Below, piece after piece: positions 47,826-58,315 of a stretch of 64,000 bases of DNA. The translations under genes were made by a program, and so were the position numbers. The first letter of the stretch is position 1, and each line of letters begins with the position of its first letter. Source of the DNA: Massilia glaciei (GTDB lineage Bacteria; Pseudomonadota; Gammaproteobacteria; Burkholderiales; Burkholderiaceae_D); the NCBI RefSeq assembly GCF_003011895.2, contig NZ_PXWF02000259.1, forward strand, positions 25,398-89,397. The letters are read 5' to 3'. Below the pieces are notes generated by a model, which saw only the letters and a program-made list of their open reading frames with translations, was not told the DNA's origin and ran no database searches.

Positions 47826-48109
47826 GTTGATTCTCCCTAATAGTTAAAAAACATACTCCAAAGCCACCGATTTGCTGGCCGTGTGAAAAAGTCTAGGGCT
47901 CGCGATCTGCATGGTCGGTGCGGCAACGAACTTAATTCTCCGATTGATGTTTTGGATAATTTCGGTGTGAATTTTTTAATTCTTATGAAAATTGTTCTTA
48001 CGTGCGTGAACGAACGGAGTGGGGGTCGAGCTCATCATATCTTGCCATACCGGCAGCAACTTATTGCCGATTCTTAGCTCCGCACGACGAACCGAAAAGG
48101 AAATTCAAA

Positions 48110-49423
48110 ATGAGTAACTACGACACGACAAAAAATTCCCGTATGGTCACCGGCCTGTTTCGTGATCGTGACAGCGCCGAGCGCGCTTATCAGTCGCTGA
48201 GCGCACGCGGCTACACCACCGACGACGTCAACCTGGTCATGTCCGACGAGGCGCGCGCGCGCCACTTCGCCGACGCCGACACCGAGCTCGGCAGCAAAGC
48301 GGCCGAGGGCGCGGGCGTTGGCGCCGGCATCGGCGGCACCATCGGCGCGGTGCTGGCCGGTATCGCGGCGGTCGGCACCACCCTGGTGCTGCCTGGCATT
48401 GGCCTGGTCATCGCCGGCCCTCTGGCGGCGGCGATCGCCGGCGCCGGCGCCGGTGGCGTCGCGGGCGGCCTGATCGGCGCGCTGATCGGCGCCGGCATTC
48501 CTGAAGAGCGCGTCAAGCACTACGAGGCCGGCATCCAGGAGGGCGGCATCGTGATGGGCGTGATCCCACGCTCGGATGACGACGCGGTCCACATCGAAAA
48601 AGCATGGCTCGACAACGATGGCGAGCACGTCGTCGGCGTCGGCATGGGCGCCACCGCCGGCGCCATCGCCGGTGGCACCATCGGCGCCGTCGCCGGTCCG
48701 ATCGGCATGGCCGCGGGCGCCGCCATCGGCGGCATCGCCGGCGGCCTGGCGGGCAAGGGCGCCGCTGAAGTCGTCAATCCAAAGCTGGGCGACGAGCTCG
48801 ACGACCATAACCTGTCCAAGGGCGTGGGCGCCGGCGGTGGGGCAGCCATGGGTGCCGCGATCGGCGCCGTGGGCGGCCCGATCGGCATGGCCGCCGGTGC
48901 CGCGATCGGCGGCATCGCCGGTGGCCTGGCCGGCAAGGGCGCGGGCGAGGTCGCCAATCCCACGTATGGCGACGACCTGCCCGAGCATAATCTGGCCAGT
49001 GGCGTCGGCGCCGGCGGCGGCGCGGCCATGGGTGCGGCCGCGGGCGCCTTCGGCGGTCCGGTCGGCATGGCGGCCGGTGCCGCCATCGGCGCGCTCGCCG
49101 GCGGCATGGCCGGCAAGGCGGCTGGCGCCGTGGTCAATCCGGCTGAAGAGTCGGCCTACTGGCGCGAGTCGTACCTGAGCGCGCCTTACTACACGCCCGG
49201 TTACACCTACGACGACTACGCTCCCGCGTACGAGCTCGGCTACAACGGCCGCTCGCGCTATCCCGGCCGCTTCGACACGGTCGAAAACGACCTGGCCGAC
49301 GAGTGGGACCAGGTCAAGGGCCAGTCGCGCCTGAGCTGGGCGCAGGCCAAGTCGGCCAGCCGCGCGGCCTGGGACAAGGTCGAGCGCGCCATGCCTGGCG
49401 ATTTCGACGGCGACGGACGGTAA
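48110..49423 (+). CDS. YflT-like N-terminus fused to three 60-residue glycine-zipper repeats
   Basis: A 437-residue protein. Residues 10-55 (VTGLFRDRDSAERAYQSLSA and beyond) resemble the YflT/general-stress-protein domain. Residues 66-130 form a first Gly/Ala membrane-like zipper. Three consecutive 60-residue repeats follow at 178-237, 238-297 and 298-357, each built of PIGMAAGAAIGGIAGGLAGK-like helical hairpins and a polar linker ending HNL. The C-terminus (DEWDQVKGQSRLSWAQAKSA) is amphipathic and recalls CsbD-like stress proteins. AAGGA precedes the ATG. Membrane association and a stress role are inferred. The earlier in-frame Met at 48002 is rejected. Confidence 0.85.
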   Translation: MSNYDTTKNSRMVTGLFRDRDSAERAYQSLSARGYTTDDVNLVMSDEARARHFADADTELGSKAAEGAGVGAGIGGTIGAVLAGIAAVGTTLVLPGIGLVIAGPLAAAIAGAGAGGVAGGLIGALIGAGIPEERVKHYEAGIQEGGIVMGVIPRSDDDAVHIEKAWLDNDGEHVVGVGMGATAGAIAGGTIGAVAGPIGMAAGAAIGGIAGGLAGKGAAEVVNPKLGDELDDHNLSKGVGAGGGAAMGAAIGAVGGPIGMAAGAAIGGIAGGLAGKGAGEVANPTYGDDLPEHNLASGVGAGGGAAMGAAAGAFGGPVGMAAGAAIGALAGGMAGKAAGAVVNPAEESAYWRESYLSAPYYTPGYTYDDYAPAYELGYNGRSRYPGRFDTVENDLADEWDQVKGQSRLSWAQAKSASRAAWDKVERAMPGDFDGDGR

Positions 49424-49425
49424 GG

Positions 49426-49494
49426 CAGGCAATTGGCATGGCGTAGCCATGCCCCCCGCGGAACGGGCCGGCCCCGCAAGGCCGGCCTCCGTAG
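49426..49494. repeat. two-hairpin dispersed element, copy 2
   Basis: Hairpin 1 pairs GGCATGGC with GCCATGCC around GTA (49435-49453). Hairpin 2 pairs GGCCGGCC with GGCCGGCC around CCGCAA (49466-49487). It has the same plan as 22482-22542 and lies directly after a plus-strand stop codon. Confidence 0.55.
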
Positions 49495-49509
49495 GGATGG
49501 GTAGATAGC

Positions 49510-49548
49510 AAAAAAACCCCGCCGGCAGCGATGCCGGCGGGGTTTTTT
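49510..49548. terminator. bidirectional terminator
   Basis: A 10-bp GC stem CCCCGCCGGC/GCCGGCGGGG (49517-49542) is flanked by seven A and six T. It serves the glycine-zipper gene on the plus strand and the YceI gene on the minus strand. Confidence 0.9.
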
Positions 49549-49573
49549 CCGCCTTGTGGAAGGCGGGCGGCGC

Positions 49574-50143
49574 TTACTGCTTGACCGCTTCGATCGAGAT
49601 CGCCAGCTTGACGTCCATCGAGAAGCGCGGCTGGCCATAGCTGATGCCGTAGTCGCTGCGCTGGAAGGTGGCCGAGGCGTCGGCGCCGCACACTTCCTTC
49701 TTGTGCATCGGGTGCACGATGCACTTGAATTTATTGATGGTCAACGTCAATGGCTTGGTCACGCCGTGCAGCGTCAGTTCGCCGTTGATCGCGCTCGGGG
49801 TGTCGCCGGTGAAGCTGATCGATTTGGACTTGTAGGTGACCGTCGGGAATTTGGCGACGTCGAACATGTCTTCGTTCTTGGCGTGCTTGTTGAGTTTTTC
49901 GTGGCCGAAGTCGAGCGAGTCGGCGTCGATCAGGATGTCGACCGAGCCGGTCTTGGCCGCGCGGTCGAGCACGACGGTGCCCTCGGTCTTGGTGAACTTG
50001 CCGCGCAGGATGGAGATCCCCATGTGGTCCGCTTCGAAGCTCGGGTAGGTGTGGCCCGGGTCGATCTTGAAGGTCTCCGGCGCGGCGAAGGCGGCGGTGG
50101 CGCTGGCGGCGAGGATGGCGGCGAAGATGGTCTTGAGTTTCAT
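49574..50143 (-). CDS. YceI family periplasmic protein (1)
   Basis: A 189-residue exported lipocalin-like protein with signal peptide MKLKTIFAAILAASATAAFA. YceI landmarks are FKIDPGHTYPSFEADHMGIS, then GKFTKTEGTVVLDRAAKTGS, FPTVTYKSKSI and GELTLHGVTKPLTL. Family members bind isoprenoid lipids such as polyprenyl or ubiquinone-type molecules in a beta barrel. It follows a second YceI gene and a cytochrome b561 gene on the same strand, a frequently seen association. The 108-base leader carries tandem GGGTGAAAA-type repeats. Confidence 0.94.
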   Translation of the reverse strand: MKLKTIFAAILAASATAAFAAPETFKIDPGHTYPSFEADHMGISILRGKFTKTEGTVVLDRAAKTGSVDILIDADSLDFGHEKLNKHAKNEDMFDVAKFPTVTYKSKSISFTGDTPSAINGELTLHGVTKPLTLTINKFKCIVHPMHKKEVCGADASATFQRSDYGISYGQPRFSMDVKLAISIEAVKQ

Positions 50144-50184
50144 TGGTGTCCCTGCTGTTGGTTGAAGTGCTTGTTGGGTGGAAT

Positions 50185-50241
50185 CGGGTAAAAGCCGGGT
50201 GAAAATTGGGTGAAAACCGGGTAAATAAAACGGGTGAAAAT
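50185..50241 (-). repeat. short tandem repeats in the YceI-1 leader
   Basis: On the plus strand the unit (C)CGGGTGAAAA occurs about five times with drift, read as CGGGTAAAA, CGGGTGAAAA, TGGGTGAAAA, CGGGTAAAT and CGGGTGAAAA, spaced 10-14 bases. It fills most of the gap between the two YceI genes. Confidence 0.65.
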
Positions 50242-50251
50242 CGTTGCGCTT

Positions 50252-50806
50252 CTACTGCCCCGCGGTGACGCGGAATTTGATGACGACGTCGTCGGCGACC
50301 ACGCTGGTGTCTTTCCACTCGCCGTCGCCGATATTAAAGCCAAGGCGCTTGATCGGCAATGCGCCTTCGAACACCTGCCTGCCGCCCTCGCTGCGCAAGG
50401 TCAAGGGGAAGGCGACCTCCATCGTCCTGCCCTTGATCGTGAGCTTGCCGCTGACGGCCAGTTGGCCGGCGCCGGCCGGCTTGATCGCGCTCGACACGAA
50501 GCGCGCCTTGGGGAACTGGGCCGCGTTGAACCACTCCTTTTTCGCCACTTCGCGGTTCATGTCCGGGTCGCCCAGGTCGAGGCTGGCGGTGTCGATTTCG
50601 ACCACCGCCTTCGAGGCGTCCGGCCTGGCCGCGTCGTAGTCGATCTGCGCGTCGAATTTTTTGAACTTCGACTCGACCGACACGCCCATCTGCTTGAAAA
50701 CGGCCGAGACCGAGCTTTTGGCCGGGTCGGTCTTGAGCGGCGCGGCGTGGGCGGCCAGGGCGAGGGCCAGCAGCGTGAGTACGGCCGTGCTTCGGGTCAA
50801 TTTCAT
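50252..50806 (-). CDS. YceI family periplasmic protein (2)
   Basis: A 184-residue YceI paralogue with signal peptide MKLTRSTAVLTLLALALAAHA. It contains SSVSAVFKQMGVSVESKFKK, the helical-strand start of the barrel, then AVVEIDTASLDLGDPDMNRE, QFPKARFVSSAIKPAG and GKLTIKGRTMEVAFPLTL. It diverges strongly from YceI-1, especially at the N-terminus, so the two are not a recent duplication. The gap to the upstream cytochrome b561 gene is 28 bases, suggesting an operon in which the lipid-binding protein could serve a quinone-linked cytochrome; that link is inference. Confidence 0.93.
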   Translation of the reverse strand: MKLTRSTAVLTLLALALAAHAAPLKTDPAKSSVSAVFKQMGVSVESKFKKFDAQIDYDAARPDASKAVVEIDTASLDLGDPDMNREVAKKEWFNAAQFPKARFVSSAIKPAGAGQLAVSGKLTIKGRTMEVAFPLTLRSEGGRQVFEGALPIKRLGFNIGDGEWKDTSVVADDVVIKFRVTAGQ

Positions 50807-50834
50807 CGGGTGGTCCTTTGCGAAATAGTGGTGG

Positions 50835-51359
50835 TCACGGCAGCATGCGCTTGAGCACGCCGTCGCGGTCGATGAACTGGTGCTTGAGCGCGGCCGCGAG
50901 GTGGGCGCCGACGCACGCTGCCAGCGTCATGGTGAGCCAGTAATGCACTTGTTTGAGCACGGCTTTGAGGTCCGGATCGGGCGCGATCAGGACCGGCAGC
51001 TCGAACAGGCCGAGATAGACCACCGGCACGCCGGCCGCCAGGGTGTAGAAATAACCCGACACGGGCACCGCGAACAGCAGCGCGTAGAGCAGGCCGTGCA
51101 GGGCGGAGGCCGCGTTTTGCTGCCATCGCGGCATGCCGGCCGGATACGCCGGGGGCTTGTGCGCGAGGCGCCACAGCAGGCGCGCGGCGGCCAGCGCGAG
51201 GATCGTCACCCCAAGCCACTTGTGCCAGGAATAGAACCTGAGCTTGGACGGCGTGAAACCGGGGATGTCGGTCATGACCAGTCCGAGCGTGAACGCGGCC
51301 ACCACCAGCAGGGCGAGCAGCCAGTGCAGCACGATCGCGGTGAGGGTATAGCGTTGCAT
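50835..51359 (-). CDS. cytochrome b561
   Basis: A 174-residue inner-membrane dihaem cytochrome of the bacterial b561 family. Four hydrophobic helices are seen. Haem-ligand histidines fit His12 (AIVLHWLLALLVV), the YSWHKWLGV region, LHGLLYALLF and VHYWLTMTL. The family takes electrons from ubiquinol or superoxide, and one E. coli homologue is a superoxide:ubiquinone oxidoreductase. It is the first gene of a b561-YceI-YceI set. A longer in-frame start would add residues outside the usual family start, so MQRYTLTAIVLHW is used. Confidence 0.93.
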   Translation of the reverse strand: MQRYTLTAIVLHWLLALLVVAAFTLGLVMTDIPGFTPSKLRFYSWHKWLGVTILALAAARLLWRLAHKPPAYPAGMPRWQQNAASALHGLLYALLFAVPVSGYFYTLAAGVPVVYLGLFELPVLIAPDPDLKAVLKQVHYWLTMTLAACVGAHLAAALKHQFIDRDGVLKRMLP

Positions 51360-51576
51360 GGGCCAGCTCCAGGAAAATAGTACTCGTTAGGACCAATATA
51401 CCAAAAAACCCGTGCCGCCGTGCGCGTGCCCGGGCTTTGCTGGCTGAACATTAGCACGTCGGGCATTGCAAGTACGCCACAGACGTGCCCGCGATTTGGC
51501 GACATTGTGTCATCATTGGCCAATACTGTTAAAACACCGTTAAACGAAACCCGAAAACCGCGCCGACCCCACCGCC

Positions 51577-53548
51577 ATGGACACACAAACGAAGGCCCAG
51601 CGCCACCCTTTCAGCCTATGTGCGCTTGCCGGCATCGCCGCCGCGGTCGCGCTGACGCCCGCGGCGCCGGCCTGCGCCTTCGATAACGTCTCGGTGACCG
51701 ACATCGCCGACTTGTCGATCGAAGAGCTGTAGAACATCCAGATCACCTCGGTGTCCAAAAAGCCCGAGCGGCTCGCCGCCGCCGCCGCCGCCGGGTTCGT
51801 GATCACGGCCGACGACATCCGGCGCTCGGGCGCGCGCAGCGTGGCCGAGGCGCTGCGCCTGGCGCCCAACCTGCAGCTGGCCATGTCGAGCGCCTCGGCG
51901 TATGCGATCACCGCGCGCGGCTTAAACGGCAGCAACAACAGCAGCCCGAACAAACTGCTGGTGCTGATCGACGGCCGCTCCGTGTATTCGCCGCTGTTTT
52001 CGGGCGTGTTCTGGGACGTGCAGGACGTGCTGCTCGAAGACATCGAGCGGATCGAGGTCGTCAGCGGGCCGGGTGGCACCCTGTGGGGCGTCAACGCGGT
52101 CAACGGCGTGATCAACATCACCACCCGCGCGGCCGGGCAAACCGAGGGCGCGCTGCTGGCGCTGGCCGGCGGCAACCTTGGCGGCGAGGCGGCCTTCCGC
52201 TATGGCAAGGGCAATGCCGACGGCGCGTGGCGCGTGTACGGCAAGGCGTTGGGCCGGCGGCACGGCCGCGCCGCGGACGGGCGCGACAATAAAGACGCGT
52301 GGCACAAGAACCAGATCGGCATGCGCGCCGACTGGGTCCGCGGCGCCGACCGTTTCAGCCTGCATGGCGACGCCTACACGGGGTCCGAGGGGCAGCCCGA
52401 GCCGGGCGCGATCTCCGTCACCGGCACCGCGCTCAAGCTGGGCATGGTCAACATCTCGGGCGCCAACCTGACCGCCCACTGGCGCCGCGCGCTGGACAAC
52501 GGCGCCGGCCTGAGCGTGCAGGCCTACCTCGACCACACCAAGCGCAGCGTGGACCCGACCTACGCCCAGTCGCTCAATATCGCCGACCTGCAGTTCCAGC
52601 ACACGCCAGCCGGCGCTGGGACGGCACAACCTGGTGTGGGGCGCCAATGTGCGTCACGCGCGCGACCGGGTGGTCAACGGCGACGTGGTCGCCTTCCTTC
52701 CGGCCAGGGTGAACCAGAACTGGACCAGCCTGTTCGCGCAGGACGAGATCCGGCTCGGCGAGTCGGTGCGCGCCACGCTCGGGGCGCGCGTCGAGCGCAA
52801 CGACTACACCGGCAACGAATTTTTGCCCACGCTGCGGCTGGCGTGGAAGGCCGCGCCCAACCACGCGCTGTGGGCGGCGGCCTCGCGCACCGTGCGCGCG
52901 CCGTCGCGGCTCGACGCCGACGCCTTCATTCCGGCGCGCCCGCCCCACCTCCTGCGCGGCGGGCCGGCGGTGCGCTCGGAGCTGGCGAACGTGTTCGAGC
53001 TCGGCTACCGCGGCCAGCCGTCGCCGGCGCTGTCGTGGTCGGCCACGGTGTTCCACAACGACTACAAGCGCCTGCGCACGCTCGAACTGGACCCCGGCAA
53101 GACCTTCCTCACCTTCGGCAACCAGATGGAGGGCAGGGCGAGCGGGGTCGAGATGTGGGGCAACCTGCAGCTGTCGCAGCGCTGGCGGCTGAGCGCGGGG
53201 CTGTTCGGCCTGCATCAGCGGCTGACCTTGCTGCCGGGCGCCTTCGACACGGCCGCGCCGCAGGCTTCGCGCAAGGACCCGTCACACACGGCGCAGCTGC
53301 GCGCGAGCTTCAATGTGTCGGACGACAAGGAGTTTGACATGGCGCTGCGCCGGGTCGGCAAGCTCGACAATCCGCAGGTGCCGGCCTACACCGCGCTCGA
53401 CATGCGCTTCGGCTGGCGGCTCGGGCCCGGGTTCTCGCTCGCGCTGAGCGGAAGGAATCTGACCGGCGGGCACGGCGAGTACGGGCCGCTGGCGACGCGC
53501 ATCGAGGTGCCGCGCTCGGTTGGGCTGTCGCTGGTGTGGCGCGACTGA
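51577..53548 (+). pseudogene. TonB-dependent receptor, broken by amber codon and frameshift
   Basis: A recognisable outer-membrane receptor of about 655 codons. A signal-like N-terminus and DIADLSIEEL are followed by an in-frame TAG at 51730-51732, where relatives normally read EELLNIQITSVSKKPE; one T-to-A change would explain it. The plug domain continues with GFVITADDIRRSGARSVAEA, LVLIDGRSVYSP and VVSGPGGTLWG. Near 52605-52618 the frame shifts by one base, at a GCCGGCGCTGG run; the barrel then continues in the next frame (GRHNLVWGANVRHA) to the terminal SLVWRD. Both lesions are in otherwise well-preserved sequence, so decay is recent, or the defects are sequencing errors. Confidence 0.85.
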
Positions 53549-53620
53549 TCTTCTCGCGCCAGCAAAAGAAATCGTGTCGCGATAGGCCATGGCGCAATAA
53601 GCCATGGCGCAACAAACCAA

Positions 53621-53701
53621 CATCGTCCTCCGCGCAGGCAAGGACCCATAGTTTGTTTTGCGCGAACGTTCCATGGGTCCCCGCCTGCGCGGGGACGATG
53701 T
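53621..53701. repeat. long inverted repeat, REP-like
   Basis: Left arm 53621-53649 and right arm about 53673-53701 are imperfect reverse complements of about 29 bases, with core CATCGTCC...GCGCAGGC. They sit between the receptor pseudogene and purB, which converge. The CATCGTCC/GGACGATG core is shared with the hairpin at 56944-56985. Confidence 0.75.
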
Positions 53702-53747
53702 GGATTTACAGCACTTGACTTTCCATCGACACGACTTCTCGAGGTGA

Positions 53748-55259
<1,512 letters not shown>

Positions 55260-55294
55260 TTATACTGCGAGCCAGTCATCTACTTCAAGCATTT

Positions 55295-55903
55295 ATGAAA
55301 CTCATCGGTTCGCTCGCCAGTCCCTTCGTGCGCAAAGTGCGCGTTGTGCTGGCCGAAAAAAAGCTCGACTACGACTATGAGCTCGAGAGCGTCTGGGACG
55401 CCGGCACGCAGATCCACCTGTCCAATCCGCTCGGCAAGGTGCCGTGCCTGATCATGGACGACGGCACCCCAATGATCGATTCGCGCGTCATCGTCGAGTA
55501 CCTCGACACCCTCACGCCCGTGTGCAAACTGCTGCCGCCGCAAAGCCGCGACCGCGCCTCGGTCAAGTGCTGGGAGGCGCTCGCCGACGGCGTGCTCGAC
55601 GCCGCCGTGCTGGTGCGCCTCGAGCACACGCTGCGCCCGGCCGAACAGCAAAGCGCGGCCTGGATCGCGCGCCAGATGAACAAGGTGCACGCCGGCCTGG
55701 CCGCCATGTCGGCCGACCTCGGCGAGCTGCCTTTCTGCAAGGGCAACCAATACACGCTGGCCGACGTCGCCGTCGGCTGCGCGCTCGGCTGGATCCAGTT
55801 CCGCTTCCCCGAAATCGACTGGCCCGAGGACTATCCGAACCTCGCGCGCCTGTACGCCAAGCTGTCGGAGCGCCAGTCGTTCAAAGACACCGTCCCCCAG
55901 TAG
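55295..55903 (+). CDS. glutathione S-transferase, YibF-like
   Basis: A 202-residue two-domain GST. The thioredoxin-like N-terminal domain opens MKLIGSLASPFVRKVRVVLA and has the cis-Pro segment NPLGKVPCLIMDDG, then DSRVIVEYLD for gamma-glutamyl binding. The helical C-terminal domain includes EALADGVLDAAVLVRLE and TLADVAVGCALGWIQFR. The pattern closely resembles E. coli YibF. Such proteins conjugate or reduce small molecules with glutathione; the substrate is unknown. It diverges from purB across about 170 very GC-rich bases. Confidence 0.92.
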   Translation: MKLIGSLASPFVRKVRVVLAEKKLDYDYELESVWDAGTQIHLSNPLGKVPCLIMDDGTPMIDSRVIVEYLDTLTPVCKLLPPQSRDRASVKCWEALADGVLDAAVLVRLEHTLRPAEQQSAAWIARQMNKVHAGLAAMSADLGELPFCKGNQYTLADVAVGCALGWIQFRFPEIDWPEDYPNLARLYAKLSERQSFKDTVPQ

Positions 55904-55987
55904 GCGGGCACAAGCCACAACAAGCCACAACAAGCGACATCGTCCCCCTTGGGGCCCGCCGTGAAGCGTTTTTTGGGAACCTAGCGC

Positions 55988-56908
55988 ATGACAATTGTCT
56001 TGTTTGGCGAAGCCCTCGTCGACGATTTCGGCACCAGCCAGGTGGCCTCGGGCGCGCCGTTCAACGTGGCGCGCACGCTGGCCGCCTTCATGGCGCCGCA
56101 ACTGCTCATCACGCGCATCGGCAGCGACCGCAACGGCGCCTTGGTGCGCGCCGAATGCGAGCGCTTCGCGATGTCCGAACTGGGCATCCAGACCGACCCG
56201 ATCGAGGCCACCGGGCGCGTGGTGGCCGAGCGCTTCCGCAACGGCTACCGCATGGCGGTCGAGCCCAACCAGGCCTACGACTTCATCGACGCCGGCGATG
56301 CGCTGGCCGCGCTCGCGACGGTGGCGCCCGCAATGATCTGCTTCGGCACCCTGGCCCAGCGTGGCGAACTTTCGCGCGCGACGCTGGCCGCGCTGCTCGA
56401 GGCGAGCGACGCCACCCGCGTGCTCGACCTGAACCTGCGCCCCGGCCAGGTCGACCAGCGCTGCGTGTCGGAGTCGCTGCACGCGGCCGACATCGCCAAG
56501 GTCAACGAAGCCGAGCTCCAGACGCTGTTCGAATGGTATTGCGGGATGCCGCCGACGGCGCCCGCGCCCGGGCGGGACACGGTGCGCGCGGCCTGCCGCA
56601 AGCTGATGGACATGTTTTCGCTGCGCGGACTGATCGTCACGCTGGAGCACCGCGGCGCGGTGTACTTCGGCGTCGACGGCGCGACCATCGAGAGCCGCGA
56701 CAACCCGGCGCCCGCGTTCGTGCTCGACACGGCCGGCGCGGGCGACGCGTTCTGCGCCGTGTTCCTGCTCGGCAGCGCGCGCGGCTGGCCGCTCGAGCAA
56801 ACGCTGGCGCGCGCCAACGCGTTCGCGGGCGCGGTCTGCACGGTCGCCGGGGCGATCCCGCAGGACATCAATTTCTACGACAAGTGGGCGGCGCTCTGGC
56901 GCAACTGA
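55988..56908 (+). CDS. PfkB family carbohydrate kinase
   Basis: A 306-residue ribokinase-family sugar kinase, probably a fructokinase. The first PfkB region GEALVDDFGTSQVASGAPFN contains the GAPFNVAR glycine motif, and the C-terminal signature DTAGAGDAFCAVFLLG carries the catalytic Asp and anion-hole Gly. ATP contacts fit LIVTLEHRGAVYFG. Compared with typical fructokinases the protein is of normal length. No sugar-transport gene is nearby, so the substrate remains open. It follows the GST gene by 84 bases and may have its own promoter. Confidence 0.9.
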   Translation: MTIVLFGEALVDDFGTSQVASGAPFNVARTLAAFMAPQLLITRIGSDRNGALVRAECERFAMSELGIQTDPIEATGRVVAERFRNGYRMAVEPNQAYDFIDAGDALAALATVAPAMICFGTLAQRGELSRATLAALLEASDATRVLDLNLRPGQVDQRCVSESLHAADIAKVNEAELQTLFEWYCGMPPTAPAPGRDTVRAACRKLMDMFSLRGLIVTLEHRGAVYFGVDGATIESRDNPAPAFVLDTAGAGDAFCAVFLLGSARGWPLEQTLARANAFAGAVCTVAGAIPQDINFYDKWAALWRN

Positions 56909-56943
56909 GGCACTGAACGCTTCAGTAATCGTGCCGGAAGCAT

Positions 56944-56985
56944 AAACCCACATCGTCCCCGCCTTCGCGAGGACGATGTGGGTTT
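56944..56985. repeat. perfect 15-bp inverted repeat, REP-like
   Basis: AAACCCACATCGTCC (56944-56958) and GGACGATGTGGGTTT (56971-56985) pair perfectly around a 12-base loop. It lies between the convergent PfkB and bacterioferritin genes and may double as their terminator. Its core matches the arms at 53621-53701. Confidence 0.75.
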
Positions 56986-57043
56986 GGGTCTTGTCTACTT
57001 AACTTTAAGGCTCTTAAAGCTGCGTGCTTGCTCAGCCGTGCGC

Positions 57044-57514
57044 TTACTCGCCCATCTGGCTTTGCAGGTAGTTCTGGATGCCGATCTTGACGATCAGGTC
57101 GAGTTGGGTCTCGAGCCAGTCGATATGCTCTTCGGTGTCTTCGAGGATCAGCAGCAGCAGGTCGCGCGAGACATAGTCGGTGGCCAGTTCGGCGGCCGCG
57201 ATGCCTTCCTTGACCGTCAGGTGCGCCACTTGCTCGAGCTTGAGGTCGCATTCGAGCATTTCCTGCGTCGATTCGCCGATCAGCAGCTTGTGCAGCGCCT
57301 GCAGGTTGGGCAGGCCGTCGAGCATGAGGATGCGGTCGATCAGCTTGTCGGCGTGCTTCATCTCGCCGATCGATTCGTCGTATTCCTTCTTGGCCAGCTT
57401 GTCCAGGCCCCAATGGCGGTACATGCGCGCGTGCAGGAAATACTGGTTGACCGCGGTCAGTTCATTGGTGAGTTGCGCGTTGAGCAGCCGCAGGACGTTC
57501 TTGTCGCCTTTCAT
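57044..57514 (-). CDS. bfr: bacterioferritin
   Basis: A 156-residue haem-containing ferritin that oxidises Fe2+ and stores it as a mineral in a 24-mer. Ferroxidase ligands are all in place: Glu18, Glu51, His54, Glu94, Glu127 and His130. The haem ligand Met52 lies in GEMKHADKL. Numbering equals E. coli Bfr, so the start is secure. It is a cytosolic protein. It is transcribed alone on the minus strand after tonB and bfd, with a 91-base gap that could hold its promoter. It functions with Bfd, encoded two genes upstream. Confidence 0.97.
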   Translation of the reverse strand: MKGDKNVLRLLNAQLTNELTAVNQYFLHARMYRHWGLDKLAKKEYDESIGEMKHADKLIDRILMLDGLPNLQALHKLLIGESTQEMLECDLKLEQVAHLTVKEGIAAAELATDYVSRDLLLLILEDTEEHIDWLETQLDLIVKIGIQNYLQSQMGE

Positions 57515-57605
57515 GGGAGGCTTTCTTCAGTGTTGGGATGGCGCCCATGATAACAAACGACGGCGCGCGCCGTGTGGAAATTCAATGGTGCGGCTTTGCC
57601 CTTGG

Positions 57606-58307
57606 TTAGCTGTTGAGTTCGAAGCTCAGGGGCAGCAGGACGAACACGGCGACCGCGTGGCCGTCTTCGATATACGGTTTGAACAGGTAGCGCAGCGCCG
57701 CCTCGCGGCCGGCCGCGTCGAGCCGGGCGAAGCCGGACGACGATTCGACGAGCACCTTGTCGGGCACGCCTTTTTCGTTGACGAGGATGCGCAGCACGAC
57801 CTTGCCCTGCTCGCCCATGCGCTTCGACAGCGGCGGGTAGGTCGGTTGCGCCGTGCTGATCGGCTCGACGCCCGAACTGACGGTGCGCGGGCCGGACGGC
57901 TTGGGCGCCGCCGGCGGCGCGATGGCAGCCTGCGCGGGCGCGGCCTGGCGCTCGACCGGGGCGGCGACGGCGGCCGGCGGCGGCGTGGTGATGGCGTTCT
58001 GGACGGCGGCGAGATTGATCAGGGGTAGCGGCGGGATGACCGGCGGCGGCGCCTCGGCCAGCGCGACGTTTTTGGGCACCGGCGCCGGCGCGGCCGGCTT
58101 GCTCGGCGCGGGCGGGTCGACGAAGTTGACGTAGACGGTGTCGGGCATGGCCTTTTGCACGATGCGGTGGGCCATGCCGCTATAGATAAGCAGAAACATC
58201 AGCGCGTGGACCACGACGATGCCGGTGAGCGGGACAAGCTTCTGGCGCAGCTGCGCGAACGGGCTGACGCTCGGCGCGGGCTGCAGGGAGAAGGTCATCG
58301 AGGACAT
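57606..58307 (-). CDS. tonB: TonB family energy transducer
   Basis: A 233-residue inner-membrane protein. A short cytosolic tail precedes one membrane helix (LVPLTGIVVVHALMFLLIYS, about 26-45). A Pro/Ala-rich periplasmic spacer spans roughly 60-145, and the C-terminal TonB domain includes AQPTYPPLSKRMGEQGKVVL and FARLDAAGREAALRYLFKP. With ExbBD, not present here, it energises outer-membrane receptors. It begins eight bases after bfd, so both share the Fur-box promoter. The MSSMTFSLQP start is preferred over a longer frame that overlaps bfd. Confidence 0.92.
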   Translation of the reverse strand: MSSMTFSLQPAPSVSPFAQLRQKLVPLTGIVVVHALMFLLIYSGMAHRIVQKAMPDTVYVNFVDPPAPSKPAAPAPVPKNVALAEAPPPVIPPLPLINLAAVQNAITTPPPAAVAAPVERQAAPAQAAIAPPAAPKPSGPRTVSSGVEPISTAQPTYPPLSKRMGEQGKVVLRILVNEKGVPDKVLVESSSGFARLDAAGREAALRYLFKPYIEDGHAVAVFVLLPLSFELNS

Positions 58308-58315
58308 GGTGGTGC

